Below are positions 53,361 through 62,316 of a stretch of 64,000 nt of DNA, piece after piece (position 1 is the first letter of the stretch; the number at the start of each line of letters is the position of its first letter). The notes below the pieces were generated by a model. That model ran no database searches, had not been told where the DNA came from, and saw only the letters and a list, made by a program, of their open reading frames with translations. Origin of the DNA: an uncultured Desulfovibrio sp. (GTDB lineage: Bacteria > Desulfobacterota > Desulfovibrionia > Desulfovibrionales > Desulfovibrionaceae); the NCBI RefSeq assembly GCF_944324525.1, contig NZ_CALUWS010000006.1, positions 22,151 to 86,150 of the forward strand. The letters are read 5' to 3'. Both the position numbers and the translations under genes were made by a program.

Positions 53361-54665
53361 ATGATGGAGCGTCTCTTTCGTCTTTCTGCCCACGGCACCA
53401 GCGTTCGTCAGGAATGTCTGGCCGGCCTGACCAGCTTCATGGCCATGTGCTACCTGATCTTTGTCGTGCCCGGCATGCTGGCGGATGCGGGCATGCCGCG
53501 GGAGTCGGTCGTGGCTTCCACCATCTGGGTGACCATCATCGTCACCCTCATCATGGGCTTTTGGGCGCGCTTTCCCGTAGGGGTCGCGCCGGGGCTCGGC
53601 ATCACGGCCTTTTTTGCCTACTATGTCTGCGGGCCCGCCGGTTATACCTGGCAGACCGGACTTGGCGCGGTCTTCATCTCCGGCATCGTCTTCCTGCTGC
53701 TGACCGTGACCCGGGTCCGGCAGATGATCATCGACGCCGTGCCTATGGACCTCAAGTACGCCATCGTGGTGGGGGTCGGCGCGTTCATCGCCTTTATCGG
53801 CATGAAGAATTGCGGGCTGGTGGTGGCGGATGCCTCCACCTTCGTGGCGCTGGGGCATCTGAACGAGGCGTCCACCCTGCTGGCCGTGGCGGGGCTCTTC
53901 CTCATCGGGGCGCTCATGGGGCGCAACGTGCCGGGCGCCATGATCATCGGCATCGTGGCCGTGACGCTGACCGGGCTGGCGCTCGGCGTGAGCCGGCTGC
54001 CGGAGGGCGAGCTGATCTCCTTCAGCGTGCCGCTGCCCACGGAGACGTTCGGGCAGATGGATCTTGCGGGCGCGCTGCATCACGGGCTCTTCTCCATCAT
54101 CTTCACCCTGACCATGGTGGATCTGTTCGACAATATGGGCGTGCTCATCGGGCTGGCGCGCAAGGCGGGCTTCATGCGCGAGGACGGCCATATCGACAAT
54201 CTGGACCGGGCGCTCATCACGGACTCCATCGGCACCATGGCCAGCGCCGTGCTGGGCGCCACCACGGCCACCAGTTATCTGGAATGCGCCGCGGGCGTGG
54301 CCCAGGGCGGGCGCACGGGGCTGACGGCCGTGGTCATCGTGGCCCTGTTCGGGCTGACGCTTTTCTTTGCGCCGCTGGTGGCCGCCGTGCCGGCTTACGC
54401 CACGGCGCCGGTGCTCATCATCGTGGGGGCCCTCATGATGCAGGATGTGGTGCACATACGCTTCCGGGATTTTACGGTGGCCCTGCCCGCCTTCCTGACC
54501 ATCATCACCATGCCGCTGACCTTCAACATCGCCACGGGCTTCGGCTTCGGCTTCATCAGCTTTGTGGCCCTGCGCCTCTTGTGCGGCCGGGGACGCGAGG
54601 TCAGTCCCATCATGTACATCGTGGCCGCCTGTTTTGCCGCCAACTTCATCTTGCGGAGCCTGTGA
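53361..54665 (+). CDS. AzgA-type purine (adenine/guanine/hypoxanthine) permease
   Basis: A 434-residue NCS2 transporter with about 12-14 helices. It begins with the AzgA block EEHGTSVRQE-like RLSAHGTSVRQECLAGLTSF, continues with GVAPGLGITAFFAY, and has the substrate-site region TLTMVDLFDNMGVLIGLARK and the signature GATTATSYLECAAGVAQGGR, typical of AzgA/PbuG purine:proton symporters. The ATG at 53361 (or 53364) follows AAGGAGAGC. The next gene begins one base after its stop, so the permease and the second amidohydrolase-like protein are made together. Confidence 0.88.
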   Translation: MMERLFRLSAHGTSVRQECLAGLTSFMAMCYLIFVVPGMLADAGMPRESVVASTIWVTIIVTLIMGFWARFPVGVAPGLGITAFFAYYVCGPAGYTWQTGLGAVFISGIVFLLLTVTRVRQMIIDAVPMDLKYAIVVGVGAFIAFIGMKNCGLVVADASTFVALGHLNEASTLLAVAGLFLIGALMGRNVPGAMIIGIVAVTLTGLALGVSRLPEGELISFSVPLPTETFGQMDLAGALHHGLFSIIFTLTMVDLFDNMGVLIGLARKAGFMREDGHIDNLDRALITDSIGTMASAVLGATTATSYLECAAGVAQGGRTGLTAVVIVALFGLTLFFAPLVAAVPAYATAPVLIIVGALMMQDVVHIRFRDFTVALPAFLTIITMPLTFNIATGFGFGFISFVALRLLCGRGREVSPIMYIVAACFAANFILRSL

Positions 54666-54666
54666 C

Positions 54667-56004
54667 ATGGAAGCCGATCTCATCCTGAAAGGGGGAACGC
54701 TCATCTGCATGGATCCCCAGCGTTCCGTGCGCCAGGCCGATCTGATCATCAGCGGCGGCCGCATCGCCGCCATCGAGAGCGCGACGCGGCAGAAGGCCCG
54801 GCGCGTCCTGGACGTTCGGGGGGCGGTGGTCCTGCCCGGTTTCGTCCAGTGCCGGACACGGCTGGGCATGAGCTTTTTCCGCTATCCCGAAGAACCGGCC
54901 TCCCGGGACCGGCAGCGGCGGCTGGCCGCGCTGGAGGCGGGGCATGACCGGGCGTCGGCCTTTTCTTCCGCGGCGCTGGGGGTGGCCGAACTGCTGCGCA
55001 GCGGCACCACCGCCGTTCTGGACATGGGGGACGCCACGCAGGCGGAGATGCTTTTTCAGGCCGCCGACGCCATGGGCCTGCGCGGCGCTTTCGGCAGGAC
55101 GCTGGCCGACAAGGGCGAAGGCCTGCCCAAGGCCCTGTGCGCGTCTGTGGAAACGTCCCTCAAGGAGGGGGAAGTCCTTTGCCGTCGCTGGCACAATGCC
55201 GACGGCGGGCGCTTGCGCTATGCGGTGAGCCTGCGGGGCCTCATGTGGAGCAGCAAGGTCCTGCTCGCCAAGGCGGCCCAGACGGCCCGCGGACAGGGCC
55301 TGCTGCTGACCGCCGCCGTCGCTCAGGACAGGGAGGCCCTGCGCGAACTGTCCGAACGCTACGGCGTCGATCCTCTGCGCTATCTGCTGGACAGCGGCTT
55401 TGTGGGGCCGGATACGGTGCTGGCCCAGTGCGACGTCTGCCGCGTCGAAGATTTGCCCCTGCTGGTCCGCAGCGGCGGCAGCATCTGCCATTGCCCGGGC
55501 AATCCCGTCGTGTGCGGCGAAGGGCGCGTGTCCCTGCCGGAGATGCTCTCGGCCGGCGTCAATGTGGCCCTGGGCTGCAGCGATCCCCTGTGGAACCCCG
55601 CTCTGGACATGTTCACGCTCATGCGGCGGGCCATAGAGCTCCAGGAAACGCGGGAGGGCGGCCCGGCGACCCTCTCTCCCCGCGCCGTGCTGGAGATGGC
55701 CACGCTGGGCGGGGCTCGGGCGCTGGGCATGGCCAGCGAGATCGGTTCGCTCATGCCCGGCCGCAAGGCGGACATCACCGTCCTGCGCCTAGATGCGCCG
55801 GATGCGGACGCCCGCGAGGATCTGGTCGCGCATGTGGTGCGTACGGCCACGGCGGCGCAGGTGAGCCATACCCTTGTGGGCGGACGGGTGCTGCTGGATG
55901 AAGGACGTCTGGCCGATGTGGACTGGGAAGGTCTGCTGGTGGAAGCCGCTCGTGAGGCCGCGGCCCTGCGGCGGCGCGCGGGCGACGGGGAGGCCGGCGC
56001 ATGA
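54667..56004 (+). CDS. Guanine-deaminase/SsnA-like amidohydrolase pseudoenzyme lacking metal ligands
   Basis: A 445-residue protein of the aminohydrolase branch (guanine deaminase, SsnA, TrzN plan): ADLILKGGTLICMDPQRSVR, LPGFVQCRTRLGMSFFR (57-73), LPEMLSAGVNVALGCSDPLW and GRKADITVLRLD. The HTH of active relatives is RTR (Arg63, Arg65). The HVAE segment reads TAAVAQD, the HCVHL segment reads QCDVC and GTDG reads GCSD, so the usual metal ligands are missing at every position I can align. No frameshift or stop is seen. It starts one base after the purine permease and overlaps the next transporter by four bases, so it is a maintained operon member. Catalysis of the usual kind seems impossible. 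Confidence 0.78.
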   Translation: MEADLILKGGTLICMDPQRSVRQADLIISGGRIAAIESATRQKARRVLDVRGAVVLPGFVQCRTRLGMSFFRYPEEPASRDRQRRLAALEAGHDRASAFSSAALGVAELLRSGTTAVLDMGDATQAEMLFQAADAMGLRGAFGRTLADKGEGLPKALCASVETSLKEGEVLCRRWHNADGGRLRYAVSLRGLMWSSKVLLAKAAQTARGQGLLLTAAVAQDREALRELSERYGVDPLRYLLDSGFVGPDTVLAQCDVCRVEDLPLLVRSGGSICHCPGNPVVCGEGRVSLPEMLSAGVNVALGCSDPLWNPALDMFTLMRRAIELQETREGGPATLSPRAVLEMATLGGARALGMASEIGSLMPGRKADITVLRLDAPDADAREDLVAHVVRTATAAQVSHTLVGGRVLLDEGRLADVDWEGLLVEAAREAAALRRRAGDGEAGA

Positions 56005-57383
56005 GCGCGCCCCGCGAGATGCTGGGCAGCCGTCTGGGCTTCCTGCTGCTGTCGGCGGGCTGCGCCATCGGTCTGGGCAATGTCTGGCGTTTTCCCTATA
56101 TCGCCGGGGCGTACGGCGGCGCGGCGCTGGTGGGCATCTATCTGCTCTGCCTGCTGGCGGTGGCGCCCATCCTGGTCATGGAACTGGCCGTGGGCCGAGC
56201 GGCGCGCTGCAACATGGGGCGCGCCCTGCGGGTGCTGGAGCCGGAGGGCACGCACTGGCACCGCTGCGGCTGGTTCGCGCTGGTGGGCAGCTATCTGCTC
56301 ATGATGTTCTATACCACCGTCACGGGCTGGCTGCTGGCCTACTGCTGGTACATGGCCTCCGGGGCGCTGGCGGGGCGCGACCCCGCGGGCGTGGGGGCCT
56401 TTTTCGGGCAGATGCTGGCCACGCCCTCGGTACATGTGCTGTCCATGAGCGTGGTGGTCGGGCTGGGCTGCCTGATCTGCGCGCTGGGCGTGCGCCGGGG
56501 CGTGGAGCGGGTGGTCAAGCTCATGATGCTGGGCCTGCTGCTCATCCTCGTGCTGCTGGTGCTGCGGGCCGTGACCCTGCCGGGAGCGGGGGAGGGCATC
56601 GCCTTCTATCTGGCCCCCGATGTGGCGCGCCTGCGGGAGGCCGGGCTGTTCACCGCCATCAATGAAGCCATCAAGCAGGCCTTTTTCACCATCTCCGTGG
56701 GCATCGGCTCCATGACCATCTTCGGCAGTTATCAGCCGAAGGAACGTTCGCTCACCGGCGAGGCGGCCCTCATCGTGGGGCTGGACACCTTTGTGGCGCT
56801 CATGGCCGGGCTGATCATCTTTCCGGCCTGCTTTGCCTTTGGCGTCAATCCCGATGCCGGGCCGGGCCTCGTGTTCGTGACTCTGCCCAATATCTTCAAC
56901 AGCATGCAGGGCGGGCAGATCTGGGGGACGCTCTTCTTCATCTTCATGGGCTTTGCGGCCCTGTCCACGGTCATCGCCGTGTTCGAGAACATCATCTCCT
57001 ACAGCGTGGACGTCTGGGGCATGTCCCGCCGGCGGGCCACCCTGCTGCACTTCGTCGGTCTCTGGATCTGTTCTTTGCCCTGCGGTCTGGGTTTCAACGT
57101 GCTGGCCGGTTTCCAGCCGCTGGGGCCGGGCACCAACGTGCTGGATCTGGAGGATTTCCTCATCAGCAACAACCTGCTGTTCGCCGGGACGCTGCTCTTT
57201 CTCTTCTTCTGCACCAGCCGGCGCGGCTGGGGCTGGGAGAACTTCCTTGCCGAGACCAACGCCGGGAAGGGGCTGCGCTTCCCGTCCTGGCTGCGGGTCT
57301 ATCTGCGCTGGGTGCTGCCCTGCCTGATCCTGCTCATCTTCATTATGGGCTATGTGGAGCGTCTGGAAAAGCTGCTGCGGTGA
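56001..57383 (+). CDS. NSS/SNF-family sodium-dependent transporter (first of two)
   Basis: A 460-residue neurotransmitter:sodium symporter relative with about 11-12 helices. The LeuT-like start SRLGFLLLSAGCAIGLGNVW then RFPYIAGAYGG holds the sodium- and substrate-binding unwound part of TM1; GYSLF-like SVGIGSMTIFGSYQ and GLIIFPACFAFG follow. Bacterial members carry amino acids or related amines. The start overlaps the previous gene by four bases (ATGA), so it belongs to the permease operon. It is very similar to the next gene. Confidence 0.92.
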   Translation: MSAPREMLGSRLGFLLLSAGCAIGLGNVWRFPYIAGAYGGAALVGIYLLCLLAVAPILVMELAVGRAARCNMGRALRVLEPEGTHWHRCGWFALVGSYLLMMFYTTVTGWLLAYCWYMASGALAGRDPAGVGAFFGQMLATPSVHVLSMSVVVGLGCLICALGVRRGVERVVKLMMLGLLLILVLLVLRAVTLPGAGEGIAFYLAPDVARLREAGLFTAINEAIKQAFFTISVGIGSMTIFGSYQPKERSLTGEAALIVGLDTFVALMAGLIIFPACFAFGVNPDAGPGLVFVTLPNIFNSMQGGQIWGTLFFIFMGFAALSTVIAVFENIISYSVDVWGMSRRRATLLHFVGLWICSLPCGLGFNVLAGFQPLGPGTNVLDLEDFLISNNLLFAGTLLFLFFCTSRRGWGWENFLAETNAGKGLRFPSWLRVYLRWVLPCLILLIFIMGYVERLEKLLR

Positions 57384-57516
57384 GCGCGGCGGGCTGCTGC
57401 TCCGCGAGCGGCGGACAGGGCGGCATTGCGTCATGGGCCGGACTGGGCTATGGTAGGCGGCTGCGCGCGGGCCCGCCGCCTTGCGCGCGGGACTTCATCC
57501 GCAAGAGGATCAGCTC

Positions 57517-58896
57517 ATGTCTGAACATGCGCAACGTGAAATGTTGGGCAGCCGCCTCGGCTTTCTGCTGCTGTCGGCAGGCTGCGCCATCGGCCTCGGC
57601 AACGTCTGGCGTTTCCCCTACATCACAGGGGCGTATGGCGGGGCCATCTTTGTGGGGATCTACCTCCTTTGTCTGGTGGCGGTGGTGCCGACCATGATCA
57701 TGGAGTTCGCCGTGGGCCGCGCCGCCCGCCGCAACATGGGCCTGGCCTTCCGCCTGCTGGAGCCCAGGGGCAGCCAGTGGCATCACTGCGGCTGGTTCGC
57801 GCTGGTGGGCAGCTATCTGCTCATGATGTTCTACACCACCGTGACGGGCTGGATGCTGGCGTACTGCTGGTACATGGCTTCCGGCGAGCTGAGCGGCCTT
57901 GCCCCCGAGGCGGTGGGCGCCTTTTTCGGCGCGACCCTCGGCAAGCCCGACGTGCAGGTCATCGGCATGACGCTGGTGGTGCTCATCGGCTGCGGCGTCT
58001 GCGCGCTGGGCGTGCAGAAGGGCGTGGAGCGGGTGGTCAAGCTCATGATGCTGGGCCTGCTGCTCATCCTCGTGGCGCTGGTGCTGCGTTCCGTCACTCT
58101 GCCGGGCGCCGGGGCGGGCATCGCCTTCTATCTGGCGCCGGATGCCGCCAAGATCGAACAGACCGGTCTGTTTGCCGTCATCAATGCGGCCATGAACCAG
58201 GCTTTCTTCACCCTGTCGGTGGGCATCGGGGCCATGTGCATCTTCGGCAGCTATCAGCCGAAGGATCGCGCCCTCACCGGCGAGGCCGTGTGGATCGTGG
58301 GACTGGACACCTTCGTGGCCATCATGGCCGGACTGATCATCTTTCCGGCCTGCTTCGCCTTCGGCGTCAAGCCCGACGCCGGGCCGGGCCTCGTGTTCGT
58401 GACGCTGCCCAACATCTTCAACAGCATGGAGGGCGGCCGCATCTGGGGGGCGCTCTTCTTCGTCTTCATGAGTTTTGCGGCCCTGTCCACGGTCATCGCC
58501 GTGTTCGAGAACATCATCTCCTATACGGCGGACGTCTGGGGCATCCCGCGGCGGCGCGGCACGGTGCTGCACATGATCGGCCTCTGGGTGCTTTCCCTGC
58601 CCTGTGCGCTGGGCTTCAACCTGCTGGCGGACTTCCAGCCGCTGGGGGCGGGTTCTTCCGTGCTCGATCTGGAGGACTTCCTCATCAGCAACAACATCCT
58701 TCCGCTGGGCGGGCTGATCTTCCTGCTGTTCTGCACCATGCGCCGCGCCTGGGGCTGGGACAACTTCATCACCGAGGTGGACATGGGCGAAGGCCTCAAG
58801 TTCCCGCGCTGGCTGCGCGGCTATCTGACCTATGTGCTGCCCTGTCTCATCGTCTTCGTACTGGCAATGGGCTATGTGGACAAGTTCTGGAAGTAG
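57517..58896 (+). CDS. NSS/SNF-family sodium-dependent transporter (second of two)
   Basis: A 459-residue tandem paralog of the preceding transporter, with about three quarters of residues identical by eye (for example SRLGFLLLSAGCAIGLGNVW and GLIIFPACFAFGVKPDAGPG). Differences cluster in loops and near residues 125-150. The ATG at 57517 follows GAGGATCAGCTC. The 133-bp spacer to the first copy has no terminator. It is probably a recent duplication with the same or a related amino-acid substrate. Confidence 0.92.
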   Translation: MSEHAQREMLGSRLGFLLLSAGCAIGLGNVWRFPYITGAYGGAIFVGIYLLCLVAVVPTMIMEFAVGRAARRNMGLAFRLLEPRGSQWHHCGWFALVGSYLLMMFYTTVTGWMLAYCWYMASGELSGLAPEAVGAFFGATLGKPDVQVIGMTLVVLIGCGVCALGVQKGVERVVKLMMLGLLLILVALVLRSVTLPGAGAGIAFYLAPDAAKIEQTGLFAVINAAMNQAFFTLSVGIGAMCIFGSYQPKDRALTGEAVWIVGLDTFVAIMAGLIIFPACFAFGVKPDAGPGLVFVTLPNIFNSMEGGRIWGALFFVFMSFAALSTVIAVFENIISYTADVWGIPRRRGTVLHMIGLWVLSLPCALGFNLLADFQPLGAGSSVLDLEDFLISNNILPLGGLIFLLFCTMRRAWGWDNFITEVDMGEGLKFPRWLRGYLTYVLPCLIVFVLAMGYVDKFWK

Positions 58897-58965
58897 GAGC
58901 CGGAGCCTGTCCTTTCCCGTGAACCCGTGAGCATTCCCGCCTGCGGCAGGGCGGAAAGGTGTGTT

Positions 58966-59604
58966 ATGAGCGAGATTCTGGGCGGCGGCCGCCGCCGCAA
59001 AAAATCCCTGGTGCGCGAATATGCCGAGGCGCTGGTGCTGGCGCTGCTGCTGGCGCTGGTCATCCGTACCTTTATCGTGCAGTCCTTCAAGATCCCTTCG
59101 GAATCCATGATGAATACCCTGCTCGTGGGGGATTATCTGCTGGGGGACAAGTTTACCTTCGGCCTCAAGATCCCTTTTACGGACATCTCCATTTATGACG
59201 GGCGCGACCCGCGGCTGGGGGATATCGTCATTTTCGCCTATCCCAAGGATCCTTCCGTCGATTTCATCAAGCGCATCGTGGGCGTCCCCGGGGACGTCAT
59301 CGAAGTGCGCAACAAGCAGCTTTACCGCAACAACGAGCCGGTGAGGGAAGGTTTCATCCGCTTCACCGACCCGGACAACATCCTGGGCGTGCGGGACAAT
59401 TACGGCCCCGTGACCGTGCCCGAAGGGCATTATTTCATGATGGGCGACAACCGTGACAATTCCCAGGATTCGCGCTTCTGGGGCTTTGTCTCGCGGGACG
59501 CCATCCGCGCGCGGGCCTGGCGCATCTACTGGTCCTGGGATTCCGAGGCGGCCAGCCTCATGCAGTCCCTCCGCTTCGACCGGCTGGGCAAGGCCATCGA
59601 ATAG
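58966..59604 (+). CDS. lepB: Signal peptidase I
   Basis: A 212-residue membrane protease that removes signal peptides on the outer face of the inner membrane. One N-terminal helix (ALVLALLLALVIRTFIVQSF), then the catalytic Ser in IPSESMMNTLL (about residue 45), the catalytic Lys in FIKRIVGVPGD and the box GDNRDNSQDSRFWG. The length is typical. The start is at 58966 after GGAAAGG. Its TAG stop is the first three bases of repeat A4. Confidence 0.97.
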   Translation: MSEILGGGRRRKKSLVREYAEALVLALLLALVIRTFIVQSFKIPSESMMNTLLVGDYLLGDKFTFGLKIPFTDISIYDGRDPRLGDIVIFAYPKDPSVDFIKRIVGVPGDVIEVRNKQLYRNNEPVREGFIRFTDPDNILGVRDNYGPVTVPEGHYFMMGDNRDNSQDSRFWGFVSRDAIRARAWRIYWSWDSEAASLMQSLRFDRLGKAIE

Positions 59605-59731
59605 AGCGCTTGACACGCGAGGCGGCCGTACGGCGTTTTCCGGGGCCAAAGTGAGCGGAAAGCCGCGTTTTTCCGCGAAACGCCAGGCCGCATGTGTGAA
59701 AAGCGAAGCGTTTCAAACGGAAAACGCGCTA
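59602..59731. repeat. Family A hairpin repeat, copy A4 (reverse orientation)
   Basis: Starts TAGAGCGC, where TAG is the lepB stop, and ends GCGCTA. Internal blocks GGCGGCCGTACGGCG, GTGAGCGGAAAGCCGCG, CGAAACGCCAGGCCGCATG and AAGCGAAGCGTTTCAAAC match A3 and A5 in order. About 55 bp separates it from copy A5. Confidence 0.8.
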
Positions 59732-59785
59732 AAAAGGACGGACGAAAAAGGGCATGGCGCGGGTCGTGCCCTTTTTTGCGCAACA

Positions 59786-59932
59786 AGAGCGTTTCACCTT
59801 GGAAAAAGGTGAAACGCGAGGCGGCGGCACAGCGCCGCCCGGCCCAAGGTGAGCGGAAAAACCGCGTTTTTTCCGCGAAACGACAAGCCGTATGGCTTGA
59901 AACGCAAGGCGTTACAAACGGAAAATGCTCAA
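59786..59932. repeat. Family A hairpin repeat, copy A5 (reverse orientation)
   Basis: The most complete reverse copy: AGAGC, the hairpin GTTTCACCTTGG-AAAA-AGGTGAAAC, GGCGGCGGCACAGCGCCGCC, GTGAGCGG, GCGGAAAAACCGCG..., CCGTATGGCTTGAAACGC, AAGGCGTTACAAAC and GCTC. It ends 13 bp before the comM start, so it probably lies within that gene's leader or promoter. Confidence 0.85.
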
Positions 59933-59944
59933 GGACGGCACGCT

Positions 59945-61477
59945 ATGGTCATTCGCCTGAACAGCGCCGGATGGGAAGGAGTGGACGCTTACCGTGTGGA
60001 CGTGGAAGTGGAGCTGGTCCGGCAGGGCCTGCCCGCCTTTTCCATGGTCGGCCTTGCCGAGGCGGCGGTGCGCGAGGCCCGGGACAGGGTCTTTGCCGCG
60101 CTGCGGGCCGGGCAGTTCCGCCTGCCCCCGGCGCGCATCACCGTCAATCTGGCCCCGGCCGGACGGCGCAAGAGCGGCACGGCCTATGATCTGCCGCTGG
60201 CGCTGGGCCTGCTCATGGCCTCCGGTCAGCTGCCGCCGGACTGTCTGGCGAATGCCTACATCGCCGGGGAGCTTTCCCTTTCCGGCGAGGTGCGGCCGGT
60301 ATCCGGCGTGCTGCCGCTGGCCATCCTGGCCCGCCGTACGGGCGCGCGCCGCTGCATCGTGCCTCCGGCCAACGGGCAGGAGGCGGCCGTGGTGCAGGGG
60401 ATGAGCGTGTACGCCCCGCGGACGCTGACCGAATGCGTGGCCTTCCTGCAGGGGGAGACGCGGTTGGAGCCGCTGACGCCGGATGCGGACGCGCCACTGG
60501 CGGGCGGCTGTCCCGGGGGAGGGGATTACGCCGAGGTCAAGGGGCAGCTGGCGGCCAAGCGGGCGCTGGAGGTGGCTGCCGCCGGCGGGCACAACCTGCT
60601 CATGATCGGCCCGCCCGGCAGCGGCAAGACCATGCTGGCCCAGCGGCTGCCCACCATCCTGCCGCCCCTGTCCTTTGAAGAGGCGCTGGAAGTGACCACC
60701 ATCCACAGCGTGGCCGGACGCCTGCGGGATGGCGGCGGACTGGTGCGCTCCCGCCCGTTCCGCTCGCCGCATCATACGATCTCGGAAGTGGCGCTGGTGG
60801 GGGGCGGAGCGCATCCCCGGCCGGGAGAAGTCTCGCTGGCCCATCGGGGCGTGCTCTTTCTGGACGAGCTGCCGGAATACGCCAAAACGGCGCTCGAGGC
60901 TCTGCGCCAGCCGCTGGAGGACGGCGTGGTCAGCATCGCCCGGGCCAGCCAGAGCGTGACCTTCCCCGCCGACTGCATGCTGGTGGCGGCCATGAATCCC
61001 TGTCCCTGCGGCTATCACGGCGACCCGCAACACGCCTGCACCTGCCGTCCCGAGCAGCGGGCGCGCTACCGGGCCAGGCTGTCCGGGCCGCTGCTGGATC
61101 GCATCGACGTGCATGTGGAGGTTCCCGCCGTGCCGTACGAGGATCTGCGCGGCGGTCAGGCGGGCGAGAGTTCGGCCGATATGGCGCGGCGGGTGGCGGC
61201 GGCGCGGCAGCGTCAAGAGGCCCGCTTTGCCGGAACGCCCGTGCGCTGCAATGCCGGGCTTTCCGGCGCGTTGCTGGAGCGGCATTGCGCCCCCGATGCC
61301 GAAGGGGAGGCCCTGCTGCGGGCGGCCGTGCACAGCCTCGGCCTGTCGGCCCGTGCGTATACCCGTATCCTGCGGCTGGCCCGCACCATCGCCGATCTGG
61401 ACGACAGCGACTCCCTGCGGGGGGAACATCTGGCGGAAGCCATTTCCCTGCGGGTGCTGGACCGCCCGGCGGACTGA
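59945..61477 (+). CDS. comM: ComM/YifB-family magnesium-chelatase-like AAA+ protein
   Basis: A 510-residue protein. An N-terminal Lon-protease-like S16 domain (GLPAFSMVGLAEAAVREARD, then RITVNLAPAGRRKSGTAYDL) is followed by the AAA+ domain: IGPPGSGKTMLAQRLPTIL (Walker A), RPFRSPHHTISEVALVGGG, GVLFLDELPEY (Walker B) and AAMNPCPCGYHGDP with a Cys-rich finger (CACTCRPEQ). ComM is a hexameric helicase that promotes branch migration in natural transformation and recombination. I use the ATG at 59945 because the frame upstream is repeat A5. Confidence 0.93.
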   Translation: MVIRLNSAGWEGVDAYRVDVEVELVRQGLPAFSMVGLAEAAVREARDRVFAALRAGQFRLPPARITVNLAPAGRRKSGTAYDLPLALGLLMASGQLPPDCLANAYIAGELSLSGEVRPVSGVLPLAILARRTGARRCIVPPANGQEAAVVQGMSVYAPRTLTECVAFLQGETRLEPLTPDADAPLAGGCPGGGDYAEVKGQLAAKRALEVAAAGGHNLLMIGPPGSGKTMLAQRLPTILPPLSFEEALEVTTIHSVAGRLRDGGGLVRSRPFRSPHHTISEVALVGGGAHPRPGEVSLAHRGVLFLDELPEYAKTALEALRQPLEDGVVSIARASQSVTFPADCMLVAAMNPCPCGYHGDPQHACTCRPEQRARYRARLSGPLLDRIDVHVEVPAVPYEDLRGGQAGESSADMARRVAAARQRQEARFAGTPVRCNAGLSGALLERHCAPDAEGEALLRAAVHSLGLSARAYTRILRLARTIADLDDSDSLRGEHLAEAISLRVLDRPAD

Positions 61478-61645
61478 CCTCTCCGGGGCTCGCCGCGGCG
61501 ACTGGGGAAGGTAAAGATTTTTTTGTTTGCTGTGATTTCACCCCTCGACCTGCGGACGCAAGTTTGGCATGCTTACGCCCGTCCTTCTTCTTGGCCTCGC
61601 TGCCGTGGGTGGCGCGGGCGAGGAGCGCACCTTTGCCGCGAGCGT

Positions 61646-62140
61646 ATGTTTCCCTCCATGCACCAGCCGAGCCTTTCCGTATCCAGCCGAGTTCGTCTTG
61701 CCTTTGTCCGTCCTGAAGCCAGAGAGCTGTATGCCGGCGCGCTGCAGCCGGCTACCCGGTTGTCCGCCGGTCTTGATCTGCGCGCCTGTCTGGACGCGCC
61801 CGAGGTCCGCATAGCGCCCGGTGAGCGTATCTGCGTGCCCACGGGGATCAGCGTGCAGCCGGAATGCGCGGGGCTGGCTGGCTTTCTGTATTCCCGCAGC
61901 GGGCTTGGCGCGCGCGAGGGGCTGACGGTGGCCCAGGGGGTCGGCCTCATCGATCCGGACTACACGGGAGAGATCCTCGTCATGCTGCTCAATACCTCGG
62001 GTGAGGAGCGCGTGCTGCGGCACGGCGAGCGCATGGCCCAGCTCGTTTTCCAGCCCGTCGTCCGGCCCGACTGGGACGTGGTGGAGCGACTTGAAGATAC
62101 CGAGCGCGGCAGCGGCGGCTTTGGACATACCGGACGATAG
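61646..62140 (+). CDS. dut: dUTP diphosphatase
   Basis: A 164-residue trimeric dUTPase that hydrolyses dUTP to dUMP and PPi. All five motifs are present: SAGLDLRACL (1), YSRSGLGAREGL (2), GLIDPDYTGEILVMLLN (3, catalytic Asp), ERMAQLVFQPV (4) and GSGGFGHTGR (5). The start is uncertain: 61646 (MFPSMHQPSL) or 61658 (MHQPSL); neither has a strong ribosome-binding site. The stop TAG is the first base triplet of repeat A6. Confidence 0.93.
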   Translation: MFPSMHQPSLSVSSRVRLAFVRPEARELYAGALQPATRLSAGLDLRACLDAPEVRIAPGERICVPTGISVQPECAGLAGFLYSRSGLGAREGLTVAQGVGLIDPDYTGEILVMLLNTSGEERVLRHGERMAQLVFQPVVRPDWDVVERLEDTERGSGGFGHTGR

Positions 62141-62222
62141 CGCATGTTTCGTTTGCAACGCTTCGCGTTACAAACCAGACGGCCAGTCGTTTCGTGGAAA
62201 TATTTTTCAGTGGCGTTCCGTT
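62138..62222. repeat. Family A hairpin repeat, truncated copy A6
   Basis: TAGCGCATGTTTC, GTTTGCAACGC-TTC-GCGTTACAAAC and AGACGGCCAGTCGTTTCG, as at the right end of A3 read in reverse. It stops after GTGGAAATATTTTTC without the GGCGGC hairpin. TAG is the dut stop codon. It lies between dut and the aminotransferase gene. Confidence 0.65.
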
Positions 62223-62316
62223 ACGTCGAGGGTCTGCCGCCCCGGACGGAGGCCCGGCCTCCCGGAATCGCCGGAACAGTTTAGCGCCGCCTTGCGGCCC
62301 CATGAGGAAAAGTGTC

